This document shows positions 35,995 to 45,177 of a stretch of DNA of 64,000 nucleotides, piece by piece (positions within the stretch are counted from its first letter, which is position 1; the number at the start of each line of letters is the position of its first letter). The notes beneath the pieces were generated by a model. It did no database searches. It was not told where the DNA came from and was given only the letters and a program-made list of their open reading frames with translations. Position numbers and translations under genes: made by a program. Source of the stretch: Duganella alba (GTDB taxonomy: Bacteria > Pseudomonadota > Gammaproteobacteria > Burkholderiales > Burkholderiaceae_D); contig NZ_WKJN01000012.1 in NCBI RefSeq assembly GCF_009674495.1, positions 1-64,000 on the forward strand, written 5' to 3'.

Positions 35995-36942
35995 TTAGCT
36001 GAAGCTCAGGCCTTCCAGCGGGAAGCCTTTGATGAACTCGGCCGCAGGCAAACGCTTGCCGCCCGGCTTTTGCAGCGAAGTCAGACGCAGCGCACCCTGG
36101 CCGCAGGCGACCACGATGCCATGCGCGTCGGCCGACAGCACCTTGCCCGCCGGGCCGCTGCCGTCCACCACTTCCGCACCCCACAGCTTGACGATCACGC
36201 CGTTGACCGTGCCATGCGCGCCAGGGAAGGGATTGAAGGCGCGGATCTTGCGGCCGATCTCGATGGCGGATTGCGAGAAGTCCAGCGCCGCTTCTTCCTT
36301 GCTGATCTTGGATGCGTAGTTGACGCCTTCTTCCGGCTGCACCACGGCTTCCAGCTGCTGGTGCTGGTATTTGTTGAGCGCCTCGACAATCATCTTGCCG
36401 CCCAGCGCCGCCAGCTTGTCGTGCAGGCTGCCGGTGGTGTCGTTGTCTTCGATGGCGACTTTCTCGATCAGCAGCATCGGGCCGGTGTCCAGCCCTTCTT
36501 CCATTTCCATGATGGTGATGCCGGTCTCGGTATCGCCTGCTTCGATCGCGCGGTGGATAGGGGCGGCGCCGCGCCAGCGCGGCAGCAGCGAACCGTGGAT
36601 GTTGAGGCAGGGTTTGATGTCCAGCGTGCTGCGCGGCAGAATCAGGCCGTAGGCGGCCACCACCATCACATCGTAGGGCGTCGACAGCAGGCGCTGGTGC
36701 GCGGCCAGTGCTTCTTCGGCGCGCTGCGGATCCTTGCTGTCCATGCGCAGCGACAGCGGCTGCAGCACTTCGATGCCTTGCGACAGCGCGTACTGCTTCA
36801 CGGCGGACGGCTGCAACTGCATGCCGCGGCCGGCAGGGCGGTCAGGCTGGGTCAGGACCAGCGGAATTTCAAAGCCGGCCTCATGCAGCGATTGCAGGGC
36901 GGTGGCGGCAAATTCCGGGGTGCCGGCGAAGATGACTTTCAT
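35995..36942 (-). CDS. fmt: Methionyl-tRNA formyltransferase
   Basis: A 315-residue enzyme that formylates initiator Met-tRNA using 10-formyl-tetrahydrofolate. It has the N-terminal formyl transferase fold ([10 protein letters not shown]), the folate/catalytic segment [23 protein letters not shown], and a C-terminal OB-like domain. The length is normal. It follows def with a three-base gap on the same strand, the conserved def-fmt operon. It is convergent and directly adjacent to the merR-like gene stop. Confidence 0.97.
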   Translation of the reverse strand: MKVIFAGTPEFAATALQSLHEAGFEIPLVLTQPDRPAGRGMQLQPSAVKQYALSQGIEVLQPLSLRMDSKDPQRAEEALAAHQRLLSTPYDVMVVAAYGLILPRSTLDIKPCLNIHGSLLPRWRGAAPIHRAIEAGDTETGITIMEMEEGLDTGPMLLIEKVAIEDNDTTGSLHDKLAALGGKMIVEALNKYQHQQLEAVVQPEEGVNYASKISKEEAALDFSQSAIEIGRKIRAFNPFPGAHGTVNGVIVKLWGAEVVDGSGPAGKVLSADAHGIVVACGQGALRLTSLQKPGGKRLPAAEFIKGFPLEGLSFS

Positions 36943-36945
36943 GGC

Positions 36946-37488
36946 TTAGTAACGACGGCCTTGGGCGCGCAGCTGGGCTTCGCGCTGCATGCCGCGCTCT
37001 TCCTTCTGCAGCTTGGCCTTGATGCGGTTGCGCTTCAGCGGCGACAGGTATTCAACGAAGACCTTGCCCTTCAGGTGATCCATCTCGTGCTGGATGCACA
37101 CGGCCAGCAGGCCATCGGCGTCCACTTCGAACGCTTCGCCCTTGGCGTTGAAGGCGCGCACCTTGACCTTGGTCGGACGCTCGACGCCGTCGTAGATGCC
37201 CGGCACCGACAGGCAGCCTTCTTCGTACACTTCCTTGTCGTCGCTGGCCCACAGGATTTCAGGATTGATGAAGGCGGTGAGCGCGTTCTTTTCTTCGCTG
37301 ATGTCGATGACGACCACCTGCTCGTGCACGTCCACCTGCGAGGCGGCCAGGCCGATGCCCGGCGCGTCGTACATGGTCTCGGCCATGTCGGCCACCAGCT
37401 TTTCCAGGCGCTCGTCAAACACGGTGACAGGGACCGCAACTTTGTGCAGGCGTGGATCGGGGTAACGCAGAATATTTAAGATAGCCAT
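36946..37488 (-). CDS. def: Peptide deformylase
   Basis: A 180-residue metalloenzyme that removes the formyl group from nascent proteins. All three motifs are present: G-I-G-L-A-A-S-Q (44-51), E-G-C-L-S (90-94, Cys92 a metal ligand), and H134-E-M-D-H138. A charged C-terminal tail rich in Lys and Arg extends past the catalytic domain. First gene of def-fmt, divergent from the LysM protein across a 196-base gap that should hold both promoters; that gap also carries a CCGCGC/GCGCGG hairpin at 37559-37581. Confidence 0.97.
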   Translation of the reverse strand: MAILNILRYPDPRLHKVAVPVTVFDERLEKLVADMAETMYDAPGIGLAASQVDVHEQVVVIDISEEKNALTAFINPEILWASDDKEVYEEGCLSVPGIYDGVERPTKVKVRAFNAKGEAFEVDADGLLAVCIQHEMDHLKGKVFVEYLSPLKRNRIKAKLQKEERGMQREAQLRAQGRRY

Positions 37489-37684
37489 GATAACTAAGTG
37501 AAAACTATGTGATTGCCTTGCTAATGCGTGGCGATTTTCCCTACCGAAAACACAACAGCCGCGCGGTTTCCCGGTGCGCGGTTTCTCTTGCTAGTTCAGG
37601 GTTTTATGGGCAGAATTTGATTCAATTTGGCAAGCTTTACTGCTTTGCTGCCGTGTGCTTGCGGCGCACTTACTGGATCTATTA

Positions 37685-38785
37685 ATGAAAAATTTTAGCA
37701 CAGTCGGTAACCGCCTTGTTACGGCTGCCCTTTTTGCCGTTGCTTCCGTGGCATCGGCAGCGCCGCTGACCTGCGAATTCCGCGCCGACGCGCCGGACCA
37801 GCACGTGGTGGTCAAGGGCGATACCCTGTGGGATATTTCCGGTACGTTCCTCCAGAAACCGTGGTGCTGGCCCACCGTGTGGGGCATGAACCGCGACGAA
37901 ATCGCCAACCCGCACTGGATCTATCCAGGACAGATCATCTGGTTCGACCGCGCCGCCGGCCGCCTGCGGCTGGGTAATCCGATCAGCGCCAACGGCGCCG
38001 GCGATCCGTCCGCGCAGCGCCTGGGACCGCGCGTGCGCACCGACGGCCTCGGCGCGGACGCCGTGCCGTCGATTCCGCCGGGCGTGATCGAACCATTCCT
38101 GACCCAGCCGCTGATCATCGAGGAAGGCGAACTGGCCAGCGCGCCGCGCATCGTCGCTACGCAGGAGGGCAGGGTATTCCTCGGCAAGGACGACAAGGCC
38201 TATGTGCGCGGCGACTTGCAAGGCAACACCTCGTTCCAGGCCTTCCGTCCCGGCACGCCGCTGAAAGATCCGGTCACCAGACAGATCATCGGCTATGAGG
38301 CCTTCTATTTAGGCACGCTGAAATTGCAGGCCGAGGCCAAGCCCGGCGCCGGCAGCGACGTGCACACCTTCATCGTCACCGGCGCCGCCCAGGAGATCGG
38401 CAAGGGCGACCAACTGCGCGCCATGCCGCCGACGCCGATCCAGAACTATGTGCCGCATCCGCCCGCGCAGCCGGTCGACGCGCGCGTGGTGGCGATTTAC
38501 GGCGGCGTCACCCACGCCGGCCAGAACCAGATTGTCAGCATTAATCGCGGAAAGCTTGACGGACTCGATATCGGCGCCGTTTTGCAGCTGTACCATACGG
38601 GAGCAACTGTGAGCGATTCCACCGCCAAGAAGAGCTGGTTCGGGCGCGAGCAGCAGGTCAAGCTGCCGGATGAGGAAGTGGGCAGCTTGTTTATCTTCCG
38701 CACGTTCAAGCACATTTCCTATGGCTTGATCATGCAGGTGACAGCGCCGGTACAGGTGGGCGACGTCGCCAAGTCGCCGGAGTAA
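37685..38785 (+). CDS. Secreted LysM peptidoglycan-binding protein
   Basis: A 366-residue exported protein. The ATG at 37685 gives a signal peptide (K-N-F-S to A-S-V-A-S-A, cleavage near residue 25); an in-frame GTG at 37655 is less likely. A LysM domain occupies about residues 35-90 (V-V-K-G-D-T-L-W-D-I-S-G, then N-P-H-W-I-Y-P-G-Q-I-I-W). The remaining 270 residues are conserved in Burkholderiales but have no assigned enzymatic role. It stands directly before dprA in the conserved def-fmt/LysM-dprA-smg-topB neighbourhood. Confidence 0.92.
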   Translation: MKNFSTVGNRLVTAALFAVASVASAAPLTCEFRADAPDQHVVVKGDTLWDISGTFLQKPWCWPTVWGMNRDEIANPHWIYPGQIIWFDRAAGRLRLGNPISANGAGDPSAQRLGPRVRTDGLGADAVPSIPPGVIEPFLTQPLIIEEGELASAPRIVATQEGRVFLGKDDKAYVRGDLQGNTSFQAFRPGTPLKDPVTRQIIGYEAFYLGTLKLQAEAKPGAGSDVHTFIVTGAAQEIGKGDQLRAMPPTPIQNYVPHPPAQPVDARVVAIYGGVTHAGQNQIVSINRGKLDGLDIGAVLQLYHTGATVSDSTAKKSWFGREQQVKLPDEEVGSLFIFRTFKHISYGLIMQVTAPVQVGDVAKSPE

Positions 38786-38793
38786 GCCGCGCC

Positions 38794-39909
38794 GTGCAAG
38801 CCACGGACTCCCTTGCCGAATCGACCAGGCCAGCGCTGGCAGGCTGGCTGCGTCTGCAACAGACCGACGGCGTCGGCCTGCTGACCGCGCACAAGCTGCT
38901 GGAGCAGTACGATACGCCGGCCGCCATCTTCGCCGCCGACCGGACCGGGCTGCTGGAACTGGTGTCGCCACGCCAGGCGGACGCCGTGCTGGCCGCGCCG
39001 GCCGACATTGAGCGGCAGCTGGACGCCATGCTGGCCTGGCAGCAGCAGCCCGGCAACCTGCTTCTGACGCTGGACCATCCCGCTTATCCTGAATATCTGC
39101 GCCACATCGTCGGCGCGCCGCTGATTCTGTACGTGAAAGGCAACGCCGGATTGCTGCCGCAGCGTTCGGTCGCCGTGGTCGGCTCGCGCAACGCCAGCCG
39201 CCAGGGCGTGCTGAACGCCGGCCACATGGCGCTGGCGCTGTCGGACGCCGGCGTGACCATCGTTTCCGGGCTGGCGCTGGGCATCGACGCCGCCGCCCAC
39301 GCCGGCGGCCTGGACGGGCCGGGCGGCACCATCGCCGTGCTCGGCACGGGCATCGACCGCATCTATCCCGCCCGCAATGGCGCGCTGGCGCGCCGCATCG
39401 CCGAGGAGGGCTGCCTGGTCAGCGAATATGCGCTCGGTACGCCGCCGTCGCGCGACAACTTCCCGCGCCGCAACCGCATCATCAGCGGGCTGGCGCGCGG
39501 CGTGCTGGTGGTGGAAGCGGCTGCCAAGTCCGGCTCGCTGATCACCGCCCGGCTGGCGGCGTCCCAGGGACGCGATGTGTACGCCGTCCCCGGTTCGATT
39601 CATGCGACACTGTCCAAAGGCTGCCACCAGCTGATACGCGAAGGGGCCAGGCTGGTGGAAAGCGCGGCCGATGTGTTGTCCGCCATGCAAATGCTGGCCG
39701 ACGGCCAGGCCGGCGCCCGCGCCGCGCCGGACGACAGTTTTGTCGACCTGGTGCTGGACGCCATGGGCGAGGATCCGGTACAGGCCGAGGTGCTGGCGCT
39801 GCACCTGGGGCAGCCGGCGGGCGAGTTGCAGGGGCAGTTGCTGGCGCTGGAATTGGCCGGGCTGTTGGAACGTTTGCCCGGCGGCATGTTCCAAAGGCTG
39901 CGGGCTTGA
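38794..39909 (+). CDS. dprA: DNA-processing protein DprA
   Basis: A 371-residue recombination mediator that loads RecA on incoming single-stranded DNA during natural transformation. It starts at a GTG 8 bases after the LysM gene. It has a SAM-like N-terminal helical region, then an extended Rossmann fold (V-A-V-V-G-S-R-N-A-S, V-S-G-L-A-L-G-I-D, and F-P-R-R-N-R-I-I-S-G-L). A C-terminal winged-helix domain of the DprA-WH type occupies about 305-371. All expected parts are present, so the gene looks functional; other competence genes are not in this window. Confidence 0.95.
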   Translation: MQATDSLAESTRPALAGWLRLQQTDGVGLLTAHKLLEQYDTPAAIFAADRTGLLELVSPRQADAVLAAPADIERQLDAMLAWQQQPGNLLLTLDHPAYPEYLRHIVGAPLILYVKGNAGLLPQRSVAVVGSRNASRQGVLNAGHMALALSDAGVTIVSGLALGIDAAAHAGGLDGPGGTIAVLGTGIDRIYPARNGALARRIAEEGCLVSEYALGTPPSRDNFPRRNRIISGLARGVLVVEAAAKSGSLITARLAASQGRDVYAVPGSIHATLSKGCHQLIREGARLVESAADVLSAMQMLADGQAGARAAPDDSFVDLVLDAMGEDPVQAEVLALHLGQPAGELQGQLLALELAGLLERLPGGMFQRLRA

Positions 39910-39952
39910 ACAGCACTTGTATCCAATTCGTGTTAACTGATAGAGTAGAGCC

Positions 39953-40417
39953 ATGTTCGACGTCCTTGTTTATCTCTACGAAACGTATTACCGTCCCGAT
40001 GCCTGCCCGGAACCGGCTGCATTGGCCAAGAAACTGTCGGCTGTCGGTTTTGACGATGTCGAGATTTCCGAGGCCCTGGTGTGGTTGACCGACCTGACGG
40101 CGATCGCGGGCGAGGAACAGGCGCTGACGGCGTCCTCCACCGGCACGCGTTTTTACGTGGAAGAAGAGCAGGATGCGCTGGGCGCTGCGGCGATCGGCTT
40201 CATCCAGTTCCTGGAATCGGCCAAGGTGTTGTCGCCACTGCAACGCGAAATCGTCATCGAACGCGCGCTGGCGCTGGACGAAATCCCGGTTTCCCTGGGC
40301 AAGCTCAAGGTCATCGTGCTGATGCTGCTGTGGAGCCAAGGCAAGGAACCGGACGCGCTGATGTTCGACGACCTGTTCGGCTCGGACGAAGACCAGGCGC
40401 CGCGCCTGTTGCATTAA
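39953..40417 (+). CDS. smg: Smg family protein (DUF494)
   Basis: A 154-residue acidic protein matching the Smg/DUF494 family, with the typical opening [12 protein letters not shown] and the conserved F-I-Q-F-L-E and [10 protein letters not shown] segments. The function is unknown. The gene is a steady neighbour of dprA in Beta- and Gammaproteobacteria and lies 43 bases after it. The 199 bases from here to topB carry no gene; they contain a TTGACA at 40521 but no well-spaced -10. Confidence 0.92.
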   Translation: MFDVLVYLYETYYRPDACPEPAALAKKLSAVGFDDVEISEALVWLTDLTAIAGEEQALTASSTGTRFYVEEEQDALGAAAIGFIQFLESAKVLSPLQREIVIERALALDEIPVSLGKLKVIVLMLLWSQGKEPDALMFDDLFGSDEDQAPRLLH

Positions 40418-40616
40418 GCCGCGATAAAAACTTCCCTTTAGGCAATAAATCACGCCATAATCGGCGTCAGGATGCGGCTGCGCTTGCGGTGTCCTGGGCA
40501 ATCCGCTTATTATTTGCGCTTTGACAAGACTGTGACGCAAACGTGCAGACTGCCGTGCGATCCATGTATGATGCGCATGCTGTCCCTCCCGAGTGTTAAA
40601 AACGAGATACTAAAAT

Positions 40617-43289
40617 ATGAGCAAAACCCTCATCATCGCCGAGAAGCCGTCTGTCGCGAACGACATCGCGAAGACGCTTGGCGGCTTTACCAAGCACGAT
40701 GAGTACTTTGAATCCGACGAGTACGTGTTGTCCTCCGCCGTCGGTCACCTGCTGGAAATCGCCGTCCCGGAAGAACACGACGTCAAGCGCGGCAAATGGA
40801 GCTTTGCGCACCTGCCGATGATCCCGCCGTATTTCGCGCTGAACCCGATCGCCAAGACCGAGGCGCGCCTCAAGGTACTGAACAAGCTGATCAAGCGCAA
40901 GGACGTCACCGGCCTGATCAACGCATGTGACGCGGGCCGCGAAGGAGAACTGATCTTCCGCCTGATCGCGCAGAACGCCAAGGCCAAGCAGCCGGTGCAG
41001 CGCCTGTGGCTGCAGTCGATGACGCCGGCCGCGATTCGCGACGGCTTCACCCACCTGCGCAGCGACGAGGAAATGATGCCGCTGGCCGACGCCGCGCGCT
41101 GCCGCTCGGAAGCGGACTGGCTGATCGGTATCAACGGCACCCGCGCCATGACCGCGTTCAACTCGAAAGAGGGCGGCTTCTACCTGACCACCGTGGGCCG
41201 CGTGCAGACGCCGACCCTGTCGATCGTGGTCGAGCGCGAAGAGAAGATCAAAAAGTTCGTCTCGCGCGACTTCTGGGAAGTGCGCGCCGAGTTCGTGTGC
41301 GCCGCCGGCGTCTACGAAGGCCGCTGGCTGGACACCAAGTTCAAGAAGGACGAGACCGATCCTGAAAAACGCGCCGAGCGCCTGTGGAGCAAGGCCGCGG
41401 CCGACTCGATCGCGCTGGCCGTGCGCGGCAAGCAGGGCAACGTCACCGAAGAAGCCAAGCCGACCACCTCGATGGCGCCTGGCCTGTTCGATCTGACCAG
41501 TTTGCAGCGTGAGGCCAACTCGCGCTTCGGCTTCTCCGCCAAGAACACGCTGGGCCTGGCCCAGGCGCTGTACGAAAAGCACAAGGTGCTGACGTACCCG
41601 CGTACCGATTCGCGCCACCTGCCGGAAGATTACATTCCGACCGTGATGCAGTCGCTGGAAATGGTCAAGGAAAATCCGAACTACCACCAGTTCGCCAAGC
41701 AGATCCTGGACAAGGGCTGGGTCAAGCCGAACAAGCGTATCTTCGACAACACCAAGATCTCGGATCACTTTGCGATCATTCCGACCACCATCGCGCCGAA
41801 GAACTTGTCCGAGCCGGAACAGAAGCTGTATGACCTGGTGACGCGCCGCTTCATGGCGGTGTTTTTCCCGCCGGCGGAATTCCAGGTCACCACCCGCTAC
41901 ACCGAAGTGTCCGGCCACCAGTTCAAAACTGAAGGCAAGGTCATGACCAATCCGGGCTGGCTGGCGATCTACGGCAAGGAAGCTTCGACCGACGACGACA
42001 AGGAAGGCAATGCCAACGGCAACCTGGTGCCGGTCGCCAAGGGCGAGAAGGTGCTGACCGACAAAGTCAATCCGAACGGCCTGGTCACCAAGCCGCCTGC
42101 GCGCTACACCGAGGCGACGCTGCTGTCCGCCATGGAAGGCGCCGGCAAGCTGGTGGAAGACGACGAACTGCGCGATGCGATGGCCGGCAAGGGCCTGGGC
42201 ACGCCAGCGACGCGCGCCGCCACCATCGAGGGTCTGCTGACCGAGAAGTATCTGCTGCGCGAAGGCCGCGAGCTGATGCCGACCGCCAAGGCGTTCCAGC
42301 TGATGACGCTGCTGCGCGGCCTGGGTGTCAACGAACTGACCGCACCGGAACTGACCGGCGAGTGGGAATACAAGCTGTCGCAGATGGAGAAGGGCAAGAT
42401 CTCGCGCGAAGAATTCATGCGCGAGATTGCACAGATGACGCAGGTGATCGTCAAGCGCGCCAAGGAATACGACAACGATACGATCCCAGGCGACTACGCG
42501 ACGCTGACCGCGCCGTGCCCGAATTGCGCCCACGTGGTGAAAGAGAATTACCGCCGCTTCGCCTGCACCCATTGCGAATTCTCGATGAGCAAAACGCCGG
42601 GCGGCCGCCAGTTTGAAATCGCCGAAGTGGAGCAACTGCTGCGCGACCGCACCATCGGCCCGCTGCAAGGTTTCCGCTCGAAGATGGGCCGTCCGTTCGC
42701 CGCCATCCTGCGCATCGTGCGTGACGAAGACATCAAGAACTTCAAGCTGGAGTTCGACTTCGGCCAGAACGATGATTCGGAAGATTCGGAACCGGTCGAC
42801 TTCACCGGCCAGACCGCGCTGGGGCCGTGCCCCAAGTGCGCTGGCGGCGTGTACGAAATGGGCCTGGCGTATGTTTGCGAAAACAGCGTCGCCAAGCCGA
42901 AGACGTGCGACTTCCGCAGCGGCCGTATCATCCTGCAACAGGAGATCCTGCCTGAGCAGATGGCCAAGCTGCTCAACGACGGCAAGACCGATCTGCTGCC
43001 GGGCTTTGTATCGCAGCGCACCCGTCGTCCGTTCAAGGCCTTCCTGGTGAAGGGCAAGGACGGCAAGATCAGCTTTGAGTTCGAAGAGCGCAAGGCCAAA
43101 GCGCCCGCCAAAGGCAAGGCTGCGGCAGCGGCCGACGATGGCGCGGATGACGAGAAAAAAGCGCCGGTGAAAAAGGCCGCTGCGACCAAGGCCGCCGCCG
43201 TCAAGAAACCGGCGGCGAAGAAGGCGGCAGTCAAGAAGCCGGCCGCCAAGAAAGCAGCGCCTAAAAAGGCTGCCGCCACGGCGGAGTAA
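40617..43289 (+). CDS. topB: DNA topoisomerase III with a histone H1-like tail
   Basis: An 890-residue type IA topoisomerase that relaxes and decatenates DNA through a tyrosine-linked intermediate. The Toprim domain (I-A-E-K-P-S-V, D-A-G-R-E-G-E) is at 1-150. The catalytic tyrosine is Tyr327 in L-T-Y-P-R-T-D-S-R, matching Tyr328 of E. coli TopB, and T-V-G-R-V-Q-T-P-T-L is present. C-terminal zinc-ribbon-like parts (C-P-N-C with C-T-H-C; C-P-K-C) follow. The last 50 or so residues are a Lys/Ala/Pro tail with K-K-P-A-A-K-K-A-A repeats, like histone H1 or AlgP, probably for non-specific DNA binding. Confidence 0.95.
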   Translation: MSKTLIIAEKPSVANDIAKTLGGFTKHDEYFESDEYVLSSAVGHLLEIAVPEEHDVKRGKWSFAHLPMIPPYFALNPIAKTEARLKVLNKLIKRKDVTGLINACDAGREGELIFRLIAQNAKAKQPVQRLWLQSMTPAAIRDGFTHLRSDEEMMPLADAARCRSEADWLIGINGTRAMTAFNSKEGGFYLTTVGRVQTPTLSIVVEREEKIKKFVSRDFWEVRAEFVCAAGVYEGRWLDTKFKKDETDPEKRAERLWSKAAADSIALAVRGKQGNVTEEAKPTTSMAPGLFDLTSLQREANSRFGFSAKNTLGLAQALYEKHKVLTYPRTDSRHLPEDYIPTVMQSLEMVKENPNYHQFAKQILDKGWVKPNKRIFDNTKISDHFAIIPTTIAPKNLSEPEQKLYDLVTRRFMAVFFPPAEFQVTTRYTEVSGHQFKTEGKVMTNPGWLAIYGKEASTDDDKEGNANGNLVPVAKGEKVLTDKVNPNGLVTKPPARYTEATLLSAMEGAGKLVEDDELRDAMAGKGLGTPATRAATIEGLLTEKYLLREGRELMPTAKAFQLMTLLRGLGVNELTAPELTGEWEYKLSQMEKGKISREEFMREIAQMTQVIVKRAKEYDNDTIPGDYATLTAPCPNCAHVVKENYRRFACTHCEFSMSKTPGGRQFEIAEVEQLLRDRTIGPLQGFRSKMGRPFAAILRIVRDEDIKNFKLEFDFGQNDDSEDSEPVDFTGQTALGPCPKCAGGVYEMGLAYVCENSVAKPKTCDFRSGRIILQQEILPEQMAKLLNDGKTDLLPGFVSQRTRRPFKAFLVKGKDGKISFEFEERKAKAPAKGKAAAAADDGADDEKKAPVKKAAATKAAAVKKPAAKKAAVKKPAAKKAAPKKAAATAE

Positions 43290-43292
43290 GAG

Positions 43293-43317
43293 AAAGGACC
43301 TTCGGGTCCTTTTTTTA
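43293..43317 (+). terminator. Rho-independent terminator after topB
   Basis: AAAGGACC and GGTCCTTT form an 8-bp stem closed by the stable tetraloop TTCG, followed by a run of T. It begins three bases after the topB stop. Its 3' end overlaps the TAA of the minus-strand gene at 43315, and the A-rich 5' side makes it usable in both directions. Confidence 0.9.
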
Positions 43318-43711
43318 TGGCCGTCCGCCGCGCTCCACTTCGTCGAGATAGGCTTTGGCGATGGTGGCCTGCGCGAGCTTCTCCTTCATCTGCGCGACCT
43401 CGTATTCGTGGATGTCATCGATGACCTGCTGGGCGGCGTCGTAGCGGTCCGCCACGTCGTTGTCGTGCATGACCATCTGGCCGTTGGCAAAGCTGATCAG
43501 GTCGCGGTTGTCGTTGACGATGGTGAACATCTCGCGCACGGCGGCGATCCAGCGCACGGCGCGTGCCTTCCACCTTCTCCACGCTATCGAGCGTGAACAG
43601 CTGATCCAGCCGCAACGCCGCCTGCGCCTGCTCATACGCCATCGTCGCCTGCTGCGCGACACCAATGATCTGCTTGCTCAACTGGATCAGTTGCAGTTCC
43701 GCTGGATGCAT
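43315..43711 (-). pseudogene. Small helical protein gene broken by a frameshift
   Basis: Two overlapping minus-strand frames look like halves of one gene. The first starts at the ATG at 43711 and reads M-H-P-A-E-L-Q-L-I-Q-L-S-K-Q to V-E-K-V-E-G. The second is sensible from about 43570 (A-V-R-W-I-A-A-V-R-E-M-F-T-I-V-N-D) to the TAA at 43315. One extra base in the G-T-G-G-A-A-G-G-C region near 43565-43575 would explain the shift; without it the product would be about 132 residues, polar and helical. Either the gene is a recent pseudogene or there is an assembly error. The family is not recognised. Confidence 0.65.
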
Positions 43712-43762
43712 AAAGTCGGTTCCTCGTTTTGTCCTGAAATAGCTTACCTGTTTTAAGTTGTG

Positions 43763-43813
43763 TTGACATGGCGCCTGATTTGGATTTAAATATTAACTTA
43801 TTCGTTAATAAGT
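43763..43813 (+). promoter_or_regulatory. Promoter and operator of the ArsR-family gene
   Basis: A perfect -35 TTGACA (43763-43768) and a weaker -10 TTAAAT (43786-43791) are 17 bases apart. Directly downstream, over the predicted start site, lie two overlapping dyads: ATTAAC-N6-GTTAAT (43792-43809) and ACTTATT-CGTT-AATAAGT (43796-43813). The AT-rich dyad six bases before the ATG is the expected place for ArsR autorepression. Confidence 0.7.
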
Positions 43814-43819
43814 AAATCA

Positions 43820-44140
43820 ATGGAACTGGATAAGGTATTCGAGGCACTGGCCTCCAAGCCGAGGCGGCAGATCCTGGCGTATTTGTCGGAGGTGGCGTTG
43901 TCGACTTCCGACCTGGCGGCGCGTTTTGAGATGAGCGCGCCGGCAATCTCGCGTCATCTGTCGATATTGGAAAACGCCGGCCTGGTCAGCAGCGAACGCA
44001 AGGGACAGTTCGTGCTCTACAAGCTGAACGGCGATAGCCTGGTCAACACACTGACCGGCTACGCGCTGGAAGTTTGTCCGGTGGGCCGCCCATTGAAACG
44101 CGAGTCGCATGCACTGAGCAAGAAAAAGAAAACACCCTGA
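43820..44140 (+). CDS. ArsR family transcriptional regulator
   Basis: A 106-residue winged-helix repressor. The domain runs from about residue 5 to 80: A-S-K-P-R-R-Q-I-L-A-Y-L, the recognition helix region M-S-A-P-A-I-S-R-H-L-S-I-L, and the wing R-K-G-Q-F-V-L-Y-K-L. The metal-binding C-V-C motif of ArsR/SmtB is absent; the only cysteine is in E-V-C-P-V, so it is likely a non-metal member such as the SdpR/BigR types. It should bind the dyads overlapping its own promoter. The desaturase 26 bases downstream is the likely co-regulated gene. Confidence 0.88.
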   Translation: MELDKVFEALASKPRRQILAYLSEVALSTSDLAARFEMSAPAISRHLSILENAGLVSSERKGQFVLYKLNGDSLVNTLTGYALEVCPVGRPLKRESHALSKKKKTP

Positions 44141-44166
44141 GCAGCACACACCGCAAGGAGCTTCAG

Positions 44167-45177
44167 ATGGAGCAGCATCGTGTTCGGACCGTAGCGCCCT
44201 CGGATTTGGTTGTCGGCGAAGTGCGCTATGCACCGCTGAAGTCGTTGTGGTTTCTCGGCATGGCCGGCATCGCCTTGATCGGCGGCTGGCTGACCTTCAG
44301 CTGGAGCGCGTTTGCCGTCTTCCTGCTGACGACCGCCACCGTGCTGCTGTTTGGGCACTCGCTGGGCAGCCACCGCAAGCTGATACACAATAGTTTCCAA
44401 TGTCCGAAGTGGCTGGAGTATATGCTGGTGTATCTGGGCGTGCAGGTCGGCCTGGCCGGTCCGCTGGGCCTGCTGCGCCAGCACGAGTTGCGCGACTACG
44501 CGCAGCGCCTGCCGGACTGCCACGACTACCTGCGGCACGGCCGCCCGATGTGGATCGATGCCTGGTGGCAGCTGAACTGCAATCTGCATCTCGCCAACGA
44601 ACCGACGACCAGCATCGAGCCGCACATCGCGGAGGACAGGTTCTACCGCTTCCTGGAACGCACCTGGATGCTGCAGCAAGTGCCGGTTGCGCTGCTGCTG
44701 TTTTATCTGGGCGGCTGGCCTTTCCTCATCTTCGGTACTTGCGCGCGCGTGACTGCCGGCGTGTTCGGCCACTGGCTGGTCGGCTACTTCGCGCACAACC
44801 ATGGCGCGATGCACTACGAGGTACGCGGCGCCGCTGTCCAGGGCCGCAATATCCGCCTGACCTCGTTGCTGACCATGGGCGAGTGCTGGCACAACAATCA
44901 TCACGCCTACCCGGGCTCGGCGCGGCTGGGCCTGAAGTCGGGGGAGTGGGACCCCGGCTGGTGGATGCTGTGCATGATGCGCTGCTGCGGGCTGGCCTGG
45001 AATCTCAAGCTGCCGGACGATCTGCCGCCACGCCCGGAGCTGCGATCGCTCAAGGATACAACTGGTAACTTTTCTTACGGAAGTGTGGTCGTCCTGGCGC
45101 TCGGCGGGCGCGTTGAATGCTCAAGAACGCTGATGCACAGCGGTCTGCCAACCCACAGCAAAGGAACACAGCCATGA
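44167..45177 (+). CDS. Membrane fatty acid desaturase/hydroxylase-like protein
   Basis: A 336-residue integral membrane di-iron protein. The start at 44167 follows AAGGAG; an in-frame upstream start would overlap the ArsR gene. Histidine boxes are visible: G-H-S-L-G-S-H-R-K-L-I-H near residue 65, H-N-H-G-A-M-H near 215, and W-H-N-N-H-H near 242, on a frame of about four membrane segments. It probably desaturates an acyl chain in the inner membrane. The last 35 or so residues, after E-L-R-S-L-K-D, look like readthrough into non-coding sequence, so the original stop may have been lost. Confidence 0.8.
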   Translation: MEQHRVRTVAPSDLVVGEVRYAPLKSLWFLGMAGIALIGGWLTFSWSAFAVFLLTTATVLLFGHSLGSHRKLIHNSFQCPKWLEYMLVYLGVQVGLAGPLGLLRQHELRDYAQRLPDCHDYLRHGRPMWIDAWWQLNCNLHLANEPTTSIEPHIAEDRFYRFLERTWMLQQVPVALLLFYLGGWPFLIFGTCARVTAGVFGHWLVGYFAHNHGAMHYEVRGAAVQGRNIRLTSLLTMGECWHNNHHAYPGSARLGLKSGEWDPGWWMLCMMRCCGLAWNLKLPDDLPPRPELRSLKDTTGNFSYGSVVVLALGGRVECSRTLMHSGLPTHSKGTQP

